A stretch of 64,000 nt of DNA from Patiria pectinifera. Taxonomy: Eukaryota; Echinodermata; Asteroidea; Valvatida; Asterinidae. The position numbers were made by a program, and so were the translations under genes. The notes under the pieces were generated by a model. It was not told the DNA's origin. It made no database searches and worked only from the letters and a program-made list of their open reading frames with translations. Location of the stretch: NCBI GenBank assembly GCA_029964075.1, contig CM057144.1, positions 16,701,281 to 16,765,280 of the forward strand, given 5' to 3'. Positions 23,501 through 36,698 of this stretch are shown here, in pieces. Position 1 is the stretch's first letter. Every line of letters begins with the position of its first letter.

Positions 23501-26500
23501 TTTTTTTTGGCTGAGAGAAAAAAAGCTTTAGTGGTAGTAGATGTCTACAACAGGAACAGTTAGAATAGCTTTTCAGACTTTGCATGTAAATCTTACTAAC
23601 TGTGTCCAATAATCCATGCATGGGCTTGCTTTGTATTGAACGAGTACGTAATTAAGTTGTAATGTGAATATGATTGTATTATTGAAAAAGGCTTTTTTTC
23701 TTCTTCTTTTTCTCTTGAAATTCCTTCTCAAAGGAAATATTGCAATACCGAAGAAAACTGTCAGAAAGTATTTGTTTATATTCATTTAAATGTTGGTATA
23801 TTTATTAGCACCTGTAATACATTGTATAACATTGTATTTAATATTCCCTGATCAATCCACACAACTATACAGCGGCGGGACGGTTGGGGGCGATACAGGA
23901 AGTAACACGCATAGTTGTTGAAGCTGCTGAAGGACTGATGAGTTTCACAAATATACAACCAAATTTTAACGCGAAGGTTTCTATTTGCCCCCCGGAACAG
24001 CCCCAGTACAAGGAATCGGACGTGTACCAGGCCAAGTTTAAGCACTGCCTCACCAAGGCCCTGAGTGTAGTCAGGTCCTCGGTGTTTAACATCCTGCAGA
24101 ACGCCACACAGCAGGTTCTACCAAAGAAGGTAGGGAACCACACCAAGTCAAATTATCCATGCAAATAATTGGTCTCATGGCCTAGTGACAAGGGGTAATA
24201 ATTGTGAAGTTTGAATAATAAGTTGTGTAGTATGAGTGCTTTTGAAATCATCAAGTGGTTTTTTTTCTCCATCACCTTCCCAGGATGTAACTGCTGACTC
24301 ATCAGAAAATGCCTTCACGTTATTTTACGGCAAATTCCGGAGTCATGCGCCCAAGGTTAAGGGAATGATGGAACAGATAGAGCAACGATTGGATAAAAGT
24401 CCAGAGTGAGTAACAGAGCCGAGTTGATTCGAACATGTCAATAGCCCATATTTGTGAGTATCACATGATTCAGTGTCATTTTGATCTCCGTCCCTACAGG
24501 TACCAGACCCTGCTGGACGACTGTCACCAATACTATCTCAACCAGCGTCAGCAACTCCTAGCTCCCAGCATCACAGCAGCCGTCAACGAGTTAGCCACGA
24601 AACATGTCAGAGACCACTGTGCCCTGGTAAGTTTCTCTGATTTGTTATTATTTATCAATACCTTATGTTATGGCTGGTAACAAACTGAGGATTCCTCATA
24701 TACATGAGGTCAAGTCATTTTTCAAGGTTCATGAATTGATTTTCTCCTCTTTCAGGTCCGTAGTGGCTGTGCATTCATGGTGCATGTTTGTGAAGACGAA
24801 TACCAACTTTTCTTTCATTTCTTCTCCAGGCAAACTGACAAACTTGAGTGAGTCCTCTGTATTTATTACTTAGCTGAAATGTTGTTCCTGATGAATATGA
24901 AACAGTAAATATCCTCAAAAAATCACTTATTCAAAAAAGAAGGCCCCTATAACAAATCGACATGCTAAATGAAACTCCTGATGTGATTGTCAGATATAAC
25001 AATGATTGACTATTTTTGGTACCGCGTTCTCATTTGTAGTACCATGCTAGAAGGCCTGAGCATGAGCCTGTACGACGTCTTGAGACCGCTGATCATTCAC
25101 ATCAACCATCTGGAGACACTCTCTGAGCTCTGCAGCATCCTACACATAGAGATGCTACAAGACCACGTTCTGACTAATCGTAAGTAAAAATTAAGTAAAT
25201 TTAGGGGTATCTCAATAATCCTAGAAAAGTTGTTGGGAAATTTCCCCCAATAGGCTGATTGCCTCTCAGGCAGCGATAACTGGGCACTGTGTTTCGTGGA
25301 CAGTCCTATTCAATCAAGCAGTGGCTGATGAAGAAAATTAAACCTCTGTGTTTTGCCAATTTATTTACAGCTGATGAGCTGAAAGCCTTTGAGATCGTGA
25401 ATCGACAAATGTTGGAAGACGTGCAGATGAGGCTGGTCTACCGTGCCAGCATCTATGTGCAGACGGACATACTGAACTACAAGCCGGCACCGGGAGATCT
25501 GGCCTACCCCGAAAAGCTAGAAATGATGGAGGCAAGTACAGGCCCGTCATTCATTTATACACTAATAAACTGAGTTTTTATCTCTTTTTCATCTTTGCTA
25601 GGAACCTTTCTGACTTTTCCGAAATCTACCTCTGTGCAGGAACCCACATGATTCCTAGTATTTTTAAAGAAGCTTCAAGTCCTTTGTATAACAGTAACGG
25701 CCTGGCTGTACCTTCCTTGGTCCTGCAAACTCTAAATTCAAGAACCGCAGATGGATTTTAAAAGATGTGGGACAGGCAAGTTGAAGGGTTAAGAAAACTC
25801 ACTGAAAGATGATTATGATACATGCAGCAAAAGATGCCAAACATTGTAAATTATTGCAAGCTTGCACTTTTAAGAAAACAGGGAATTAAAAAAAAATCAG
25901 AAAATTTAGTTTTAAACAAATCTTTATAGATATTTTGAATTTTTGTTATTGTAGGAACGAGCTCTAGGCCAAAATTGGACTCTTGCCCTGGCTTCAGCCT
26001 GACTTGACCATTATGACCTTAGATTCGCATTATTCAATGCCTGGCACATTCGGTCTCGGTAACTTTCAACTCAAGTGGACTTCAAAACTACATTTCTTCT
26101 CTACTGTTTTTGTTTCTGGCTGAGTTAGGGTCTTGCATCTCACGGATATTCCTTGCTCTTTTGTCCCATTCAGAGCATATCTGAGAGCCTCAAAGAGAAG
26201 GAACGTGAGAAGGCCATGTCTAGGAGAAGCTCTGGTGATTCCCTGGCCTCCTCCACCAGCCAGGAGGTAGCTGCTCTCAGTGGAGTCACGCCGGAGAGTG
26301 CCCAGCCAGACAGGAGCGGCACTCCGCAAGGGGAGGGGGCAAATGGAACACTACCCCCAAAACCTATAGGTCAGTGTTGGTTGTAAGCATCTGGCATTCA
26401 ACCAGAACAGCCCATGAATGTCTTTTGACGTAATTTGAGTGGGGTCCGACGATAGAAGGTGAACATGAAAAATACGGTGTCAGAGGTGGGATCGTTTGTA

Positions 26501-29448
26501 TTCAGCAGCAACCTCAGAGGTTTCTTTGGTTATTTGAAATCAGTGAGCACGCACAATGTATACTCATGGCTATCCGTGGGGAATAAAAGTTCTGTACCTC
26601 CAAAATGGCTTTCTTGAAAAAGTCTTTTGTGAGTCATTATGCAATTCAACAACTGATTTATTTGTTTTTATTTGTTGTTTGCAAAGGTCGTTCAATAAGT
26701 CAGCTAGCCCAGCCTTCCACCAACCTATCCCCGGCCGACCTCCATGGCATGTGGTACCCTACCGTCAGAAGAACTCTGGTCTGTCTCTCAAAACTCTACA
26801 GGTGCATCGATGTGAGTCTTCTAAACTCTCTGAGCTTAAATGTGATTTTTTTTGTAGAATTCTGTCCAGCCTCGGAGATAATGTTACGAGCACTCCATGA
26901 TCAATTAGTCTGCGAGCGTGTGAAAAACAATTGCCTGATATATAATTGTTACTCTCTTATGTTGAAATGGCAAATATTGCTGCTAACTTTTCGCCCAATT
27001 ATTCCTTGTTGTATGTACGTATTTTAAGAGAGCTGAACATTTGATTCTGGAATTATGTATTCAACTTCGGTCAGGGAATTCTTTTGAGTTTGATTATCTT
27101 GACATTAGAAATTTGACCAGATTCTTGCGTGGACATCAAATTTAACACCGTCGTCGGTCGCTTATTACCAGTGGCCAAATTACACATTTTGGAAGAACAA
27201 ACTCTTTGAGATAACTCTTAGAATAATTTTCCTTTTTTGATTGCTCCAGAAAGCCATTTTCCAAGGTCTGTCCCAGGAAACCTTATTGTCTTGCATCCAG
27301 AGTCTGGTGGTTGCTGAACTGGGCATCGTCAAGCGTCAAGTAAGACTAACAACAACAAAAAACACCAAAACGATACAACAAACCAAATCCAACCTCCTTT
27401 TTCCTCCACTTTTTATCCCAACGCTGACAGTAAATATTGATAGAAACACATTCCCAAAATGCCAACCTCAACCCTTAACCCAAGTCTCATCTGAAAATTT
27501 GATATTGTCTTAAACCCAGACCCAAATCCAAACACCCAATCAAATGTCAGTTTTGTGTATTCACCTTCACAAACATAATTTCAAAGGAGCTGTCCAAGGG
27601 TTTGCAAGAAAAACATTCGCGAGCTCATTCTGGTTTCTACTGCAGACAACTCATCACTTGGCTGGTCAGTTTGAATGTATAATAGAAGGGGATACTGCAA
27701 TTAGTCATTATTATGTATTGGCTTTGCTTCCAATCTTATTGTTAGTCCCAAAAATGTTGGAGCAAATTTTACAACCTCAACAATCGTAGTTGTAATGTGA
27801 TTACCTAGCTCTAAAATTTTGGTAAAGTACAAAGAGGTTGTTTTACCAATAAAATCTCAATTACCCAGTACTCGGTAAACTTAAGAACCAAATCCCAATC
27901 CTCTAAATCTTGCAAAACGTCATCAAGAAAGGGAGTCTTTTCCTTTACTTTTCCCATATACTTTTCCCTCCAGACGGAATTAGACGGGATGCTATTCCTA
28001 GTCAAACACCTGCTGATCCTTAGGGAGCAGATTGCACCGTTCCAGGTGGAATTTTCCATCAAGGAAACAGGGCTGGATTTCTCCACAATGAAAGGTAGGT
28101 AGATTGAACAAACGTAATGCCTCTCCGCCCTCCCCCCCCCCGAAAGAAATGTTTTACTTTGTTAACCTTACTTACTTTCCCTTCCGTTCTTTAGTTGCTG
28201 CTTACAGTCTATTGAGTAAGCGTTCCCGGCTATTTGCCCTCGGCAGCAACAACGCCTTCCTAGAATTCCTCTTTGAGGTGAGTTATGATTAATTGGCATG
28301 TTGATCAGGGGTAATAGAATATATCAAGTTTATGGGCTATGCAAAATTACCCATCTTTATTTATGTATTTATTACCGAGTTGCATGTGCTTTCAAATTGC
28401 TATATTTTCCCCCAACTTGATTGTCTGTATTATTAACAATAATTTTATGATTCAAAATCCATCTGCCAGGGTGCCCCAAACGTGACGGAGCATTTCCTGG
28501 ACTCCAAGAAAGACGTGGACACACATCTGAAGAAGACTTGTGAAAGATTCATCAAACACGTGACAGACACGCTCATATCAGAACTCAATTCCTTTTTGAC
28601 AAAGGTCAGTGCTTATATTCCCTTTTATTTTACTCTTTAACGAACAAATTATCACTTGTTTTATGTTAGTAAACCAATATAAATTTCAGCTAATGTGGAA
28701 AGGATCATCGTGCTATTTCCAATTTATTGACCTGTTGTGTTAATAAATAAATGGTACAACACTTTCTTATATAAAGTGGCATGAATAATATCTAGAATTT
28801 GAAAAAATAAACTAAACCAAAGTAAAAGGATAGAAAATGTTGACTCATTAACTGAATACAAAAATATAACTTACCAGTGTTTTTTTTCCAGGCAACTGTA
28901 ATACTGGACATGCATAAAGAGTCTGAAGCAGCGCAGGTGTCGCTGAGAAAACAGCCGTTTGCAACAGCAGGTAATCATGAATGATGTAGTTCTATAATTT
29001 TGTAAAAAAAAAATATCGTTTGCAGTTGGGTTCGTAGCCCATGGCCCAGTGGTTTAAAAGCGTACGATGTGCAAGTGGCGGCTGTGCAGAAAACATTCAA
29101 CTGTGTTTTCTTTGTTGCAGAGAAAGTGCATGAAGTGGTGAGCGCCACCTATAGGCAGGTCAAGTCCAGGCTGCCGGCCGTCTTCAGGAAGATGTCGCTG
29201 TACCTAGCCAATAAGGACACGGAGTATATACTCTTCCGTCCCGTCAAGGTTGGTTGGAATTTAAATACCATTCTTCCTCATGTTTACAAAATTCCAGGTA
29301 GCCAATCAAAACCAAAATCTGATTAAAATTATTTTTTGGGCTATTTCAGGGTAATGTACAGCAGGCCTATCAGCAACTTGAAGTACTCGTCAAGGAGAAC
29401 TACCCAGAGGAGGACCAGCAGATCATCGGCTGCCCGACTATGGAACAG
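20562..29448 (+). CDS. COG3: conserved oligomeric Golgi complex subunit 3 (last short exon not located)
   Basis: Twenty-one coding exons: 20562-20735, 21539-21679, 21903-21964, 22126-22291, 22593-22667, 22837-22929, 24001-24129, 24284-24405, 24500-24626, 24756-24847, 25040-25179, 25371-25531, 26174-26369, 26687-26811, 27250-27339, 27974-28094, 28195-28277, 28470-28604, 28892-28970, 29121-29248, 29350-29448. They give 846 residues; human COG3 has 828. Diagnostic blocks include [73 protein letters not shown] and [20 protein letters not shown]3 belongs to lobe A of the COG tether, which captures retrograde vesicles at the Golgi. ATG 20577 has a stronger context and aligns better than 20562, so either could be the start. 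The intron after 25531 starts with GC. The family ends with about nine residues after MEQ; that exon was not found with confidence. Confidence 0.95.
23234..23275 (+). other. COG3: possible in-frame cassette microexon of COG3
   Basis: A 42-base segment bounded by cacag| and |gtgaga lies between the coding exons ending at 22929 and starting at 24001. It is phase 0 on both sides and would insert [14 protein letters not shown] between HITMN and PQYKESD. Human COG3 has no such insert at this point, so it would be an alternative or lineage-specific exon. The peptide is acidic, with serines suited to casein kinase 2. Only RNA evidence can settle it. Confidence 0.45.
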
Positions 29449-32400
29449 GTAAGGAACCAGTCTGATATCTTATTGGCTGTGCGCATGATCGGTAGAGGGC
29501 GGTATTGCAATGACAAGTTGAGTCCCAGGAGACCAGAGCTCAATCTCATGGGACGCTAACTTTAGAGTAAGTGTTTCCTTAAAGATGCACATTTTATGCT
29601 CATCACAAGAATAGGTTTTCAATTTGTTTGTTTTGTTTTGACATGAAAAGCTACTTTGTTCCGATTTTGGCCGTCTGCAACCCTCTGAAAAAGGACTTTA
29701 ATTTTGGGCACAAGTGAACCCGGCCTGCGAGAGCTGAATTATTGTCTGCAGCCAATTTTTCGGAATTTATGAAGAAATAGTTCAATAACTAAACCATTGG
29801 TGGAGTGTTTTGTTCGATGTCTCATTCAAAAGTGAATAACTATTATATCGCTAGGAAAATAGCATTTCAAACACAAATCTATTTTTCGAGGTGAAGCTCG
29901 AAAATAGCATGGGAAACACATTTTGTAATGATCGTGTATGTAACAATACAAATCTCCATGTAACTGAATGCACATGCACTGTTTATTAACTTAGCCCCAT
30001 GTTGTATAGTCCTTAGTTGCTACAACAAACACTATGTTGTTGGACAGACATTCGTGATGTCGTATCTGATAACATTGCCATACTATTACGAACCTCAGCT
30101 TGCGTTTGGTGAGGGAGATTAATCAAATAATAAATCACATGAAGTCTCAAACCAATAAAAAAATCTAAACAACCAAGTATTGATATAAATCCGAATCAGT
30201 ACCTAAATTGTCTGGCTTTCCTGCATGACAAAGTTCAATATTTGCCGTCACATGGACTCAAACGAGAAAAGCGAACGTAATTTGGTCTTCACGACAACCA
30301 AACAAAAGCAGAGGTAGATACGTTTGGGCAAAGGATGCCGCAAATCCCATAACGTCTGTAGCCTGATCAGTATTATTGCCGACACGTTTACCTGTGTGTG
30401 CTTATCGCAATTCATCTTCGTCATTATGCGAAGTGTTGTCGGGTAGCAACCAGCGAGAATGGTTGCCACAAAGATACAACCGATCACAGCCATAATAAAA
30501 GACACGAACGATTTTTAGTTTTCTGAGCTGAAATTATGGTGGACATTGTAACATCGTGCCGTCCAACTTTTAGATTTAAATCATAAATTTTGTCGGCTTT
30601 CTTCTATTGCATTTGTCCGCTAATATGAAAACCTTCAAAATGTCATCACTGGGCTGGGACATGTTTATTTTAGCTATTGATTAAAAGCTATTTTTGGAGC
30701 ACAGTTTGAAAAGTTAATCATCATTATTGTTTGCTTGGTTCCTGCCATGTAGGAATATTGCAAATAATTTATCATTTTTGTGTTTCCGTGCACATCAAGG
30801 TATATTTAGACACACACAAAAATCACCTAAATGAGTGACACATTATTTCTACTTATCGCCTGCACTTTTATTGAATCATTCCTTTGAAATCAGAGATTCA
30901 AGAGTTTAAAAAATGATTGTGTAAATTTGAGGTTGGAAGTACGGGTCAGTGTACACTTGTTCCCCCCAAAGCCCATCAGACTTCCATTAAATGTTTCTTT
31001 AGTTTTGGGCCTGGTAGCCTCTCCAGACTTATTTAGTAGCCACTCTCTGTTTGATCAGCTCTTCAGAGCACCTGTTCAGCCCGAGCGAAATACGCAATGC
31101 TCATATTTTTCGGCATTTTTTTTTTGCCCTCGCTTGATGGGAACTCACGTTCGATGGCCACTTGCATTCCGGGGCTCCTAACTGTATGAGTTGGTACTCC
31201 ACGCTCCCTTGCTGGATGGAGTGGCAATTTTATGCCGCCATAATCGTGGTGCCATGGCAGAACCTTTACGGTTCAAAAAAAGGGGGACGATGTTTAAAAG
31301 ACACACAATCTTACGTACCAGATTCCAAGAACGATTATTGCAGCAGTACGGTCCACACTTACACAATCACCTGAACAAGAGTTGGTCTTTAAATTTATAC
31401 AGTGAAAATGTTCTGGCTAGTACAAACTTAAAGCCGTCACATACTTCTAAATTTATTTTCAGTAGATTTTAATGACACAGATTAATTAAAGTGTCTTTGA
31501 ATAATAATCTTTGGCAACATCTTGCTTTTGATAATGAAATACTTTTCCAGCTTTTCATGACCAGACAAAAACCTGTGTATGTTCCCTTATCCCCCCCCCC
31601 CCGCCACTAAAATACTATTAATTTAGTGAAATTATCCTGACTTTGTGGATCCACCATACCAAGACCAAAGTGTCGTTAATCCTTCTTTAGAATGCTTTGC
31701 CGACAACAGTTTTCATTTGATTATTTTTTTTTATGTGTGAGCACAAGAGACTTCTGAAAACATTGAGTTGGCTTTCAAATGTATGAGAGTGCCGAGACAT
31801 TGTATCATGATTGTTTGTGCAATATGCAGCTTTTTCTGCATTTCCCTGCGTAAGTGAAATCAATAAGGAGTTACATAAATTGAACAGAACAAAAAATCTG
31901 TCAATTTAAAGAATCTTTTCTTTCTTACGTAGCAGATTAAGATTCCACAATTTACAAGTTCATTGACGGTGAAGGTCTTGTTACCGTAGGCAACGGAGAC
32001 AGATTATGCGCTTATAACGATGGGTCTAGAGGTTGTTTTGTAACATAATTTAATTAGGAAAACCACAATCAAATTAGGCAGACAGTTCATTAGTAGACAT
32101 GCAGCATTTCTTCTTGTTTTGTTCTACACTGATCGAGTGCATGGTCATTGCTATCTAAAGGCATTGAACCTCGAAGAACAACTGAATATGGTTGCTTCAT
32201 TTGGTCTGTTACTTCAATCAAATTTTGTCTACCAAAAATAAATTTTTAAAATGTGCACATGTAGTATTGATGTTATTTTGTGACAGAGTCTATGGAGGAT
32301 TCAGTTAATCAGACACTGAATATTTTAAGGCATTTCTAAAGCATTTCTTCCATTTCTTCTGTTTCTTCCTTTGCTTTTTGGTTAATTTTTTTTTCAACGG

Positions 32401-35400
32401 CAGTGTGAAACACCTGTACTTGGCCATCTATTGTCTTCATGCAACTCAAGTATTACAGCTTTGCTTTCAAAGACAGATTTTGATAACACTGATGCACATG
32501 CGTGTAATTTGCATTTTAGATCACGCTCCATTTGTTTTCGTTTTCTGTACTCTCTCGAGGTACCGGTACGGTCCGGGTGCATTGACGGCGTCGTAAGTCG
32601 TCTTCGCGCGTTACCCGGCCACCGTGGGTTTTCTTTGGGGGGGGGGAGGGGATTAAAAGTAATCTACGAAAAAATGTGTTTAAAATAAACACACTGAAGG
32701 CACCTGTTTGGGTATTAAAAAGAGTAAAAAGAAATGCCATGTATGTCAAGTTTATATTTGTTACAGATTGTATATGAACACATGTATATATGTAGATAGT
32801 CGTAAATTTATGTTGTGTGATTGGGTAGAATTCCTCAGTCCATATTTTGCCAGCTGTTTCGTGTCCTCTGCAAAAGGAAATAGCTTCACACGTGGTGTAT
32901 GGCGATGTCATCGTGATGTCACATTGGGCAGGAAATAGGTGCTTCAGTGGGTGGATGGCCGTCGGGCCGACCAAAATCGATTGGATTTGTCTGTGGTCGA
33001 GACTGTGAATTATTAACTTGGTTTTGCGTGCAGGCCTTTGTTTGGATGTCTGTTAAGTGACAACGCTGTTATTGAAAGAATAGAGAAAACCTTTGATTTC
33101 AACCGCAAAATGACTTTTATTAGAATGCTTGTCAAAATATTTAGGATACAAACATGTGGACACCAAATTTGATGAAAGATTTTTGAATTATTATAATTTT
33201 ACTTTTACAATATTCGCTGATTAGTGGTCATAGTATTAGGAAAACAGAACAGAACAATTTTGTTTGAAAATCGTGGGTTTAATATCAAAAGGGTTAAACT
33301 CAGTATCAGTTATAAAAATAATTGTTCAATTTTTTTGCTAATATTTTTTTTTTTTTAGAGTTTAATTATCTTGTAAGGTCGCAATGTCAATTCACTGTTT
33401 TAAGTAAAGCTGAAAGACATTACAAATATTCCAAAATATCCAAAACGTGCAGTAAATCTTCAAGATTGAAATCGTGTTTCTGAAATAATTTATACAGAAG
33501 AAGATTCCCCCCCCCCCTTTTGCCCTGAGGTAGTTTATCATAACTACAATCACAGCAATCACAGTAATATTTGCATTTTGTTCATTGCGTAGTCTAAGCC
33601 GCAACTCAGAGCCGAGATGGATACAGCTGATAGTCCACAGACACTGACGTGTGTGATAAACCCAAGCTGTTACCCATTACCAGAATATTCAAATGAGCAG
33701 TGATTCAGCATCCAATCAGATTGCAGAGTCGCACATACAGTGCTGAACTGCTCAGTGTAGAAAATAAAAATACTGTTACATATTAACTAGGGGATAGAGT
33801 TGGGCGCAGTTTACAGCCAATAAGATTGGAGAAATCAGTGGGAGGATTTTACAGAGATTTCCAACATTTTGGTTTTATGCCGAGTGTTTAAATCAGCACA
33901 TAGTGATTAAAAAGGATATCTTGAAAGTATTTTTCGAGAACTGAAAATTTGGTTGCGGGAGGTTTTGACTGTAACGCCTCATGACCATCCAGCAAACATT
34001 TGCTATCTCTGCTGATTTTCATTGTTTTTCCTGTTTAGATAAGAGCACTCTATGGAATGAACGCTTTTGTTAAAAGTAAAACGAACTACATGTAGAGATA
34101 TGTGTTTCACCTACATTGAGATATACAGCAACCTCCAAATTAGAACACGTATTTGATGACGCAGCAGTGACTTTTCTGTGTCACTGGGCCACTGGGCGAT
34201 TACCAGCCGTGAATTATCTGTTCTAAAAAAAAAATAGAAGAGAGAACGAAGGGAAAATAGCGAATCAGTGGTTACTGAGGATTGTTACTCAGGATTTACT
34301 TCGAGGCATGACAAGAATTTGCGTTGCCGGATTGAACCCCTTGTAATTGATGGGCACTGGAGGCGGACAATTACAATAGTAAATCAGCGGGGAGAAGAAA
34401 AACCAGACTTGTCTCGACTGACGATTATGGCAACAACTGCTCCAATTCCCCGTGGATTCGCACACAGCTCCCCGGCAGTGTAGCTGGCGCAATGATTACG
34501 CCTGGCTGACTTGATAGTGGCGGTGAACACGAAGCGCTAAGGCGAGTAATTATTGGGACATATTCCCCCGGACACCTGCATCATTTGATCGGCTTAATTT
34601 TGTTCCTCTCTCTCCCTCTCCGAAGTGGAGCGGGACAGTTGATCTACAAAATCTCCACACGACACTAAATTGCAACACTCAGCGTCACAGACATCATCAT
34701 CAAATCTTGATTGGTGAATGATTTAAGATCATTTCGAATGGAGTTAGGACAACTACTCGTGAAAACATTTTTGCTGAGTGTCCTGGATAAACATTTTTAG
34801 TCTCAACTAGGAGATAATCAGGATTTGACTACAACATTTTTGTTCTATTTCGACAACCATTCAACTCGTGACCACATTTTGCCAACTTTTTCAGTTAACA
34901 CCGTGGAAACAAATAGACATCATCAAAACTTTGCCGTTTCTGTGAGTGACTTAAGAAATTAACAAACATTGGATAACTTCAAATGTTGAATTGTTGTTGT
35001 CACTGCCTTTCTACCTAATGCATTCCTCCCTCGAAAATTGATTTACATAAATCAACGTGTGCCAAGAGAGAGGGAGTTACAAAAAAATCTTGGCTTACTG
35101 AAATCCTGCGACTTACATGTAGTCACAGCATCTCAAGAGATTCTAACCTATTTTCTGATCACCTTGGAGGATCATCACCTCATCAATATAAATTGGAATT
35201 AAGCCATTATGATTCTGTAAAAGCTCGGGTTTATGTCTCTCAGTGCCCATCTCCTAGAAAGTCACGTGAAGGAATGATTCTGTATCTTGAAAAGACTTGA
35301 AAACTTGAACAGTATGGTTTGGGGATATAAAGTCATTGCAATGCCAGAGAGTGCACAGTATTAAGGCCAGACCAGACCAGTCTGGTTTGAAGATACTTTT

Positions 35401-35621
35401 TCTTTCTACACTGCTTACTGAACATCGGCAAAAACGAACAAGTATCCATTCAAGGAAAACAGATTTTCTTTCTGACTTTGCTGGTGATCTTTGCTCTCAC
35501 AGATTAGTGAAAGTACGGTAGTTGGTGAGTTTTCGCAAAAACATTTAACTGCCAGTCATTGCTGTTTTGACTGGGATCAAAAAAGTTTTCATCTTCCGAG
35601 ATTTAAATCTGTGGCAATGAG
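29449..35621. other. region between COG3 and the GPCR gene
   Basis: Six kilobases without a gene that I can support. It must contain the last COG3 intron, the short last exon and 3' UTR, and the 5' flank or UTR of the GPCR gene. Candidate acceptors followed by very short open tails occur at about 31829 (LFLHFPA then stop) and 33359 (SLIIL then stop, after a long T-run); neither is convincing. One dispersed repeat copy (29770-29915), an X-box-like word at 31980-31994 and C- or G-homopolymers (about 31590, 32636 and 33508) are present. Confidence 0.5.
29770..29915 (+). repeat. dispersed ~130-bp repeat, copy 3
   Basis: It contains TTCGATGTCTCATTCAAAAG followed by TGAATAACTATTATATCGCT, then AATAGCATTTCAAACAC and a small hairpin ATTTTCGAG/CTCGAAAAT, and aligns with the reverse complement of 9861-9990 over its whole length. 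Confidence 0.6.
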
Positions 35622-36698
35622 ATGGCGGCAACCAACAACTCTGTCACAGTGCCACTGCCTATGGACCCATTTTTGGCAGGTATGCCTTGTGCAACGCAGA
35701 ATCCCAGCTCGGACATCGGTATTTTCGTCGTCTTTCTAATCCTGGGTGTCCTAATCATCATTGGGAATGTCATCGTGCTCGCCGTGATCCTCAAGAACGA
35801 GGTTCTCCTGCAGACTGGGTATTACTACATCATCAGCTTGACTGTCGCTGATTTGTTAGTTGGCATGAACTGCGTCATTGAAGCCGTCATGATGCGTGTC
35901 GTGGTCCCGGACCCCAGGTGGTGCTTGGTGCGCATCGCCTTCCTGATCCTCGCCTCCATGGCCAGCATCTTGAGTGTCTTCGGCATCGCTTACGACCGCT
36001 ACATCGCCATCACCAACCCCATGGTCTACACGCAGCGGGTGGGACAATTCCAATCCCGCGTCATTGTTGCAATCATCTGGATCATGGCTGTACTAATCGG
36101 ATTTGCCCCCCTGATGGGCTGGAGTGACCTGTCTGCCTATGTCGGCTGCTGCCAGGTCCTGAGTACCTTCATCGGTAGCTACATGCTGTTCCTGACGTTC
36201 GCTTGCTACCTACCACCCCTACTAGTCCAGCTCTACTTCTACGCCTGCATCCTCCAGATCTCCCGCAACCAGGCCCGGCGAATCGCGGACCTCCAACGCA
36301 ACACGTGCGTAGTGCGCAACGTGCGCTCCTCACGGACGAACAAAGCCCTGAAGACCCTCACAGTGGTCATCGGCTGTTTTGTTATAACCTGGACTCCTTT
36401 TTTTGTCGTGCTTGCTGTCCACGCAATCTGTGCAGAATCCTGCAATCTTCAAACTATCGTCCAAGACTGCCTAGTGCCACTCGGTTTCACAAACTCCTTC
36501 CTGAACCCGTTCGTCTATGCCTTTTGGAGTCGGGACTTTCGGGAGAGCATGCTGGCGATAAACTGCTGTACAGAGAGGAACCGGGAACGAATAGTCCGAG
36601 TCTGGACTCTCCGGCGAACCACTCGGGTGACAGTTGTCTCACAGAAAGTAAGCAGTCATTCTGATATGAACACCAACAGGCACATTGTGTACATGTGA
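35622..36698 (+). CDS. class A GPCR, GPR119-like
   Basis: An intronless reading frame of 358 residues with seven hydrophobic segments. Class A marks are N49 (GNVIV, TM1), D77 (LTVADLLVG, TM2), C101, DRY at 125-127, W153 (TM4), a WTPF motif at 257-260 (TM6) and NPFVY at 295-299 (TM7). The TM6-TM7 part (KALKTLTVVIGCFVITWTPF, then LGFTNSFLNPFVYAFW) most resembles GPR119, a Gs-coupled receptor for fatty-acid ethanolamides and lysophospholipids. ECL3 keeps paired cysteines as in GPR119. N5 is an N-glycosylation sequon, and C315-C316 may be palmitoylated. Cannabinoid or other lipid/amine-group receptors are possible alternatives, and the ligand cannot be read from sequence. The start has a purine at -3 and G at +4, but another ATG lies five bases upstream in another frame (35617, ending at 35739). 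Confidence 0.85.
   Translation: MAATNNSVTVPLPMDPFLAGMPCATQNPSSDIGIFVVFLILGVLIIIGNVIVLAVILKNEVLLQTGYYYIISLTVADLLVGMNCVIEAVMMRVVVPDPRWCLVRIAFLILASMASILSVFGIAYDRYIAITNPMVYTQRVGQFQSRVIVAIIWIMAVLIGFAPLMGWSDLSAYVGCCQVLSTFIGSYMLFLTFACYLPPLLVQLYFYACILQISRNQARRIADLQRNTCVVRNVRSSRTNKALKTLTVVIGCFVITWTPFFVVLAVHAICAESCNLQTIVQDCLVPLGFTNSFLNPFVYAFWSRDFRESMLAINCCTERNRERIVRVWTLRRTTRVTVVSQKVSSHSDMNTNRHIVYM

Noticed and set aside
31829-31852. Last exon of COG3 encoding LFLHFPA and a stop
   Set aside because: The acceptor has a poor pyrimidine tract and the peptide only loosely resembles the leucine-rich end of the family; kept as a candidate only.
32516-32974. A 152-residue minus-strand frame
   Set aside because: No recognisable motif, runs through a G-run and low-complexity DNA, and has no splice or start context to support it.
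36203-36664. A 153-residue frame overlapping the GPCR
   Set aside because: It is a shadow in another frame of the clear receptor gene, without family features.
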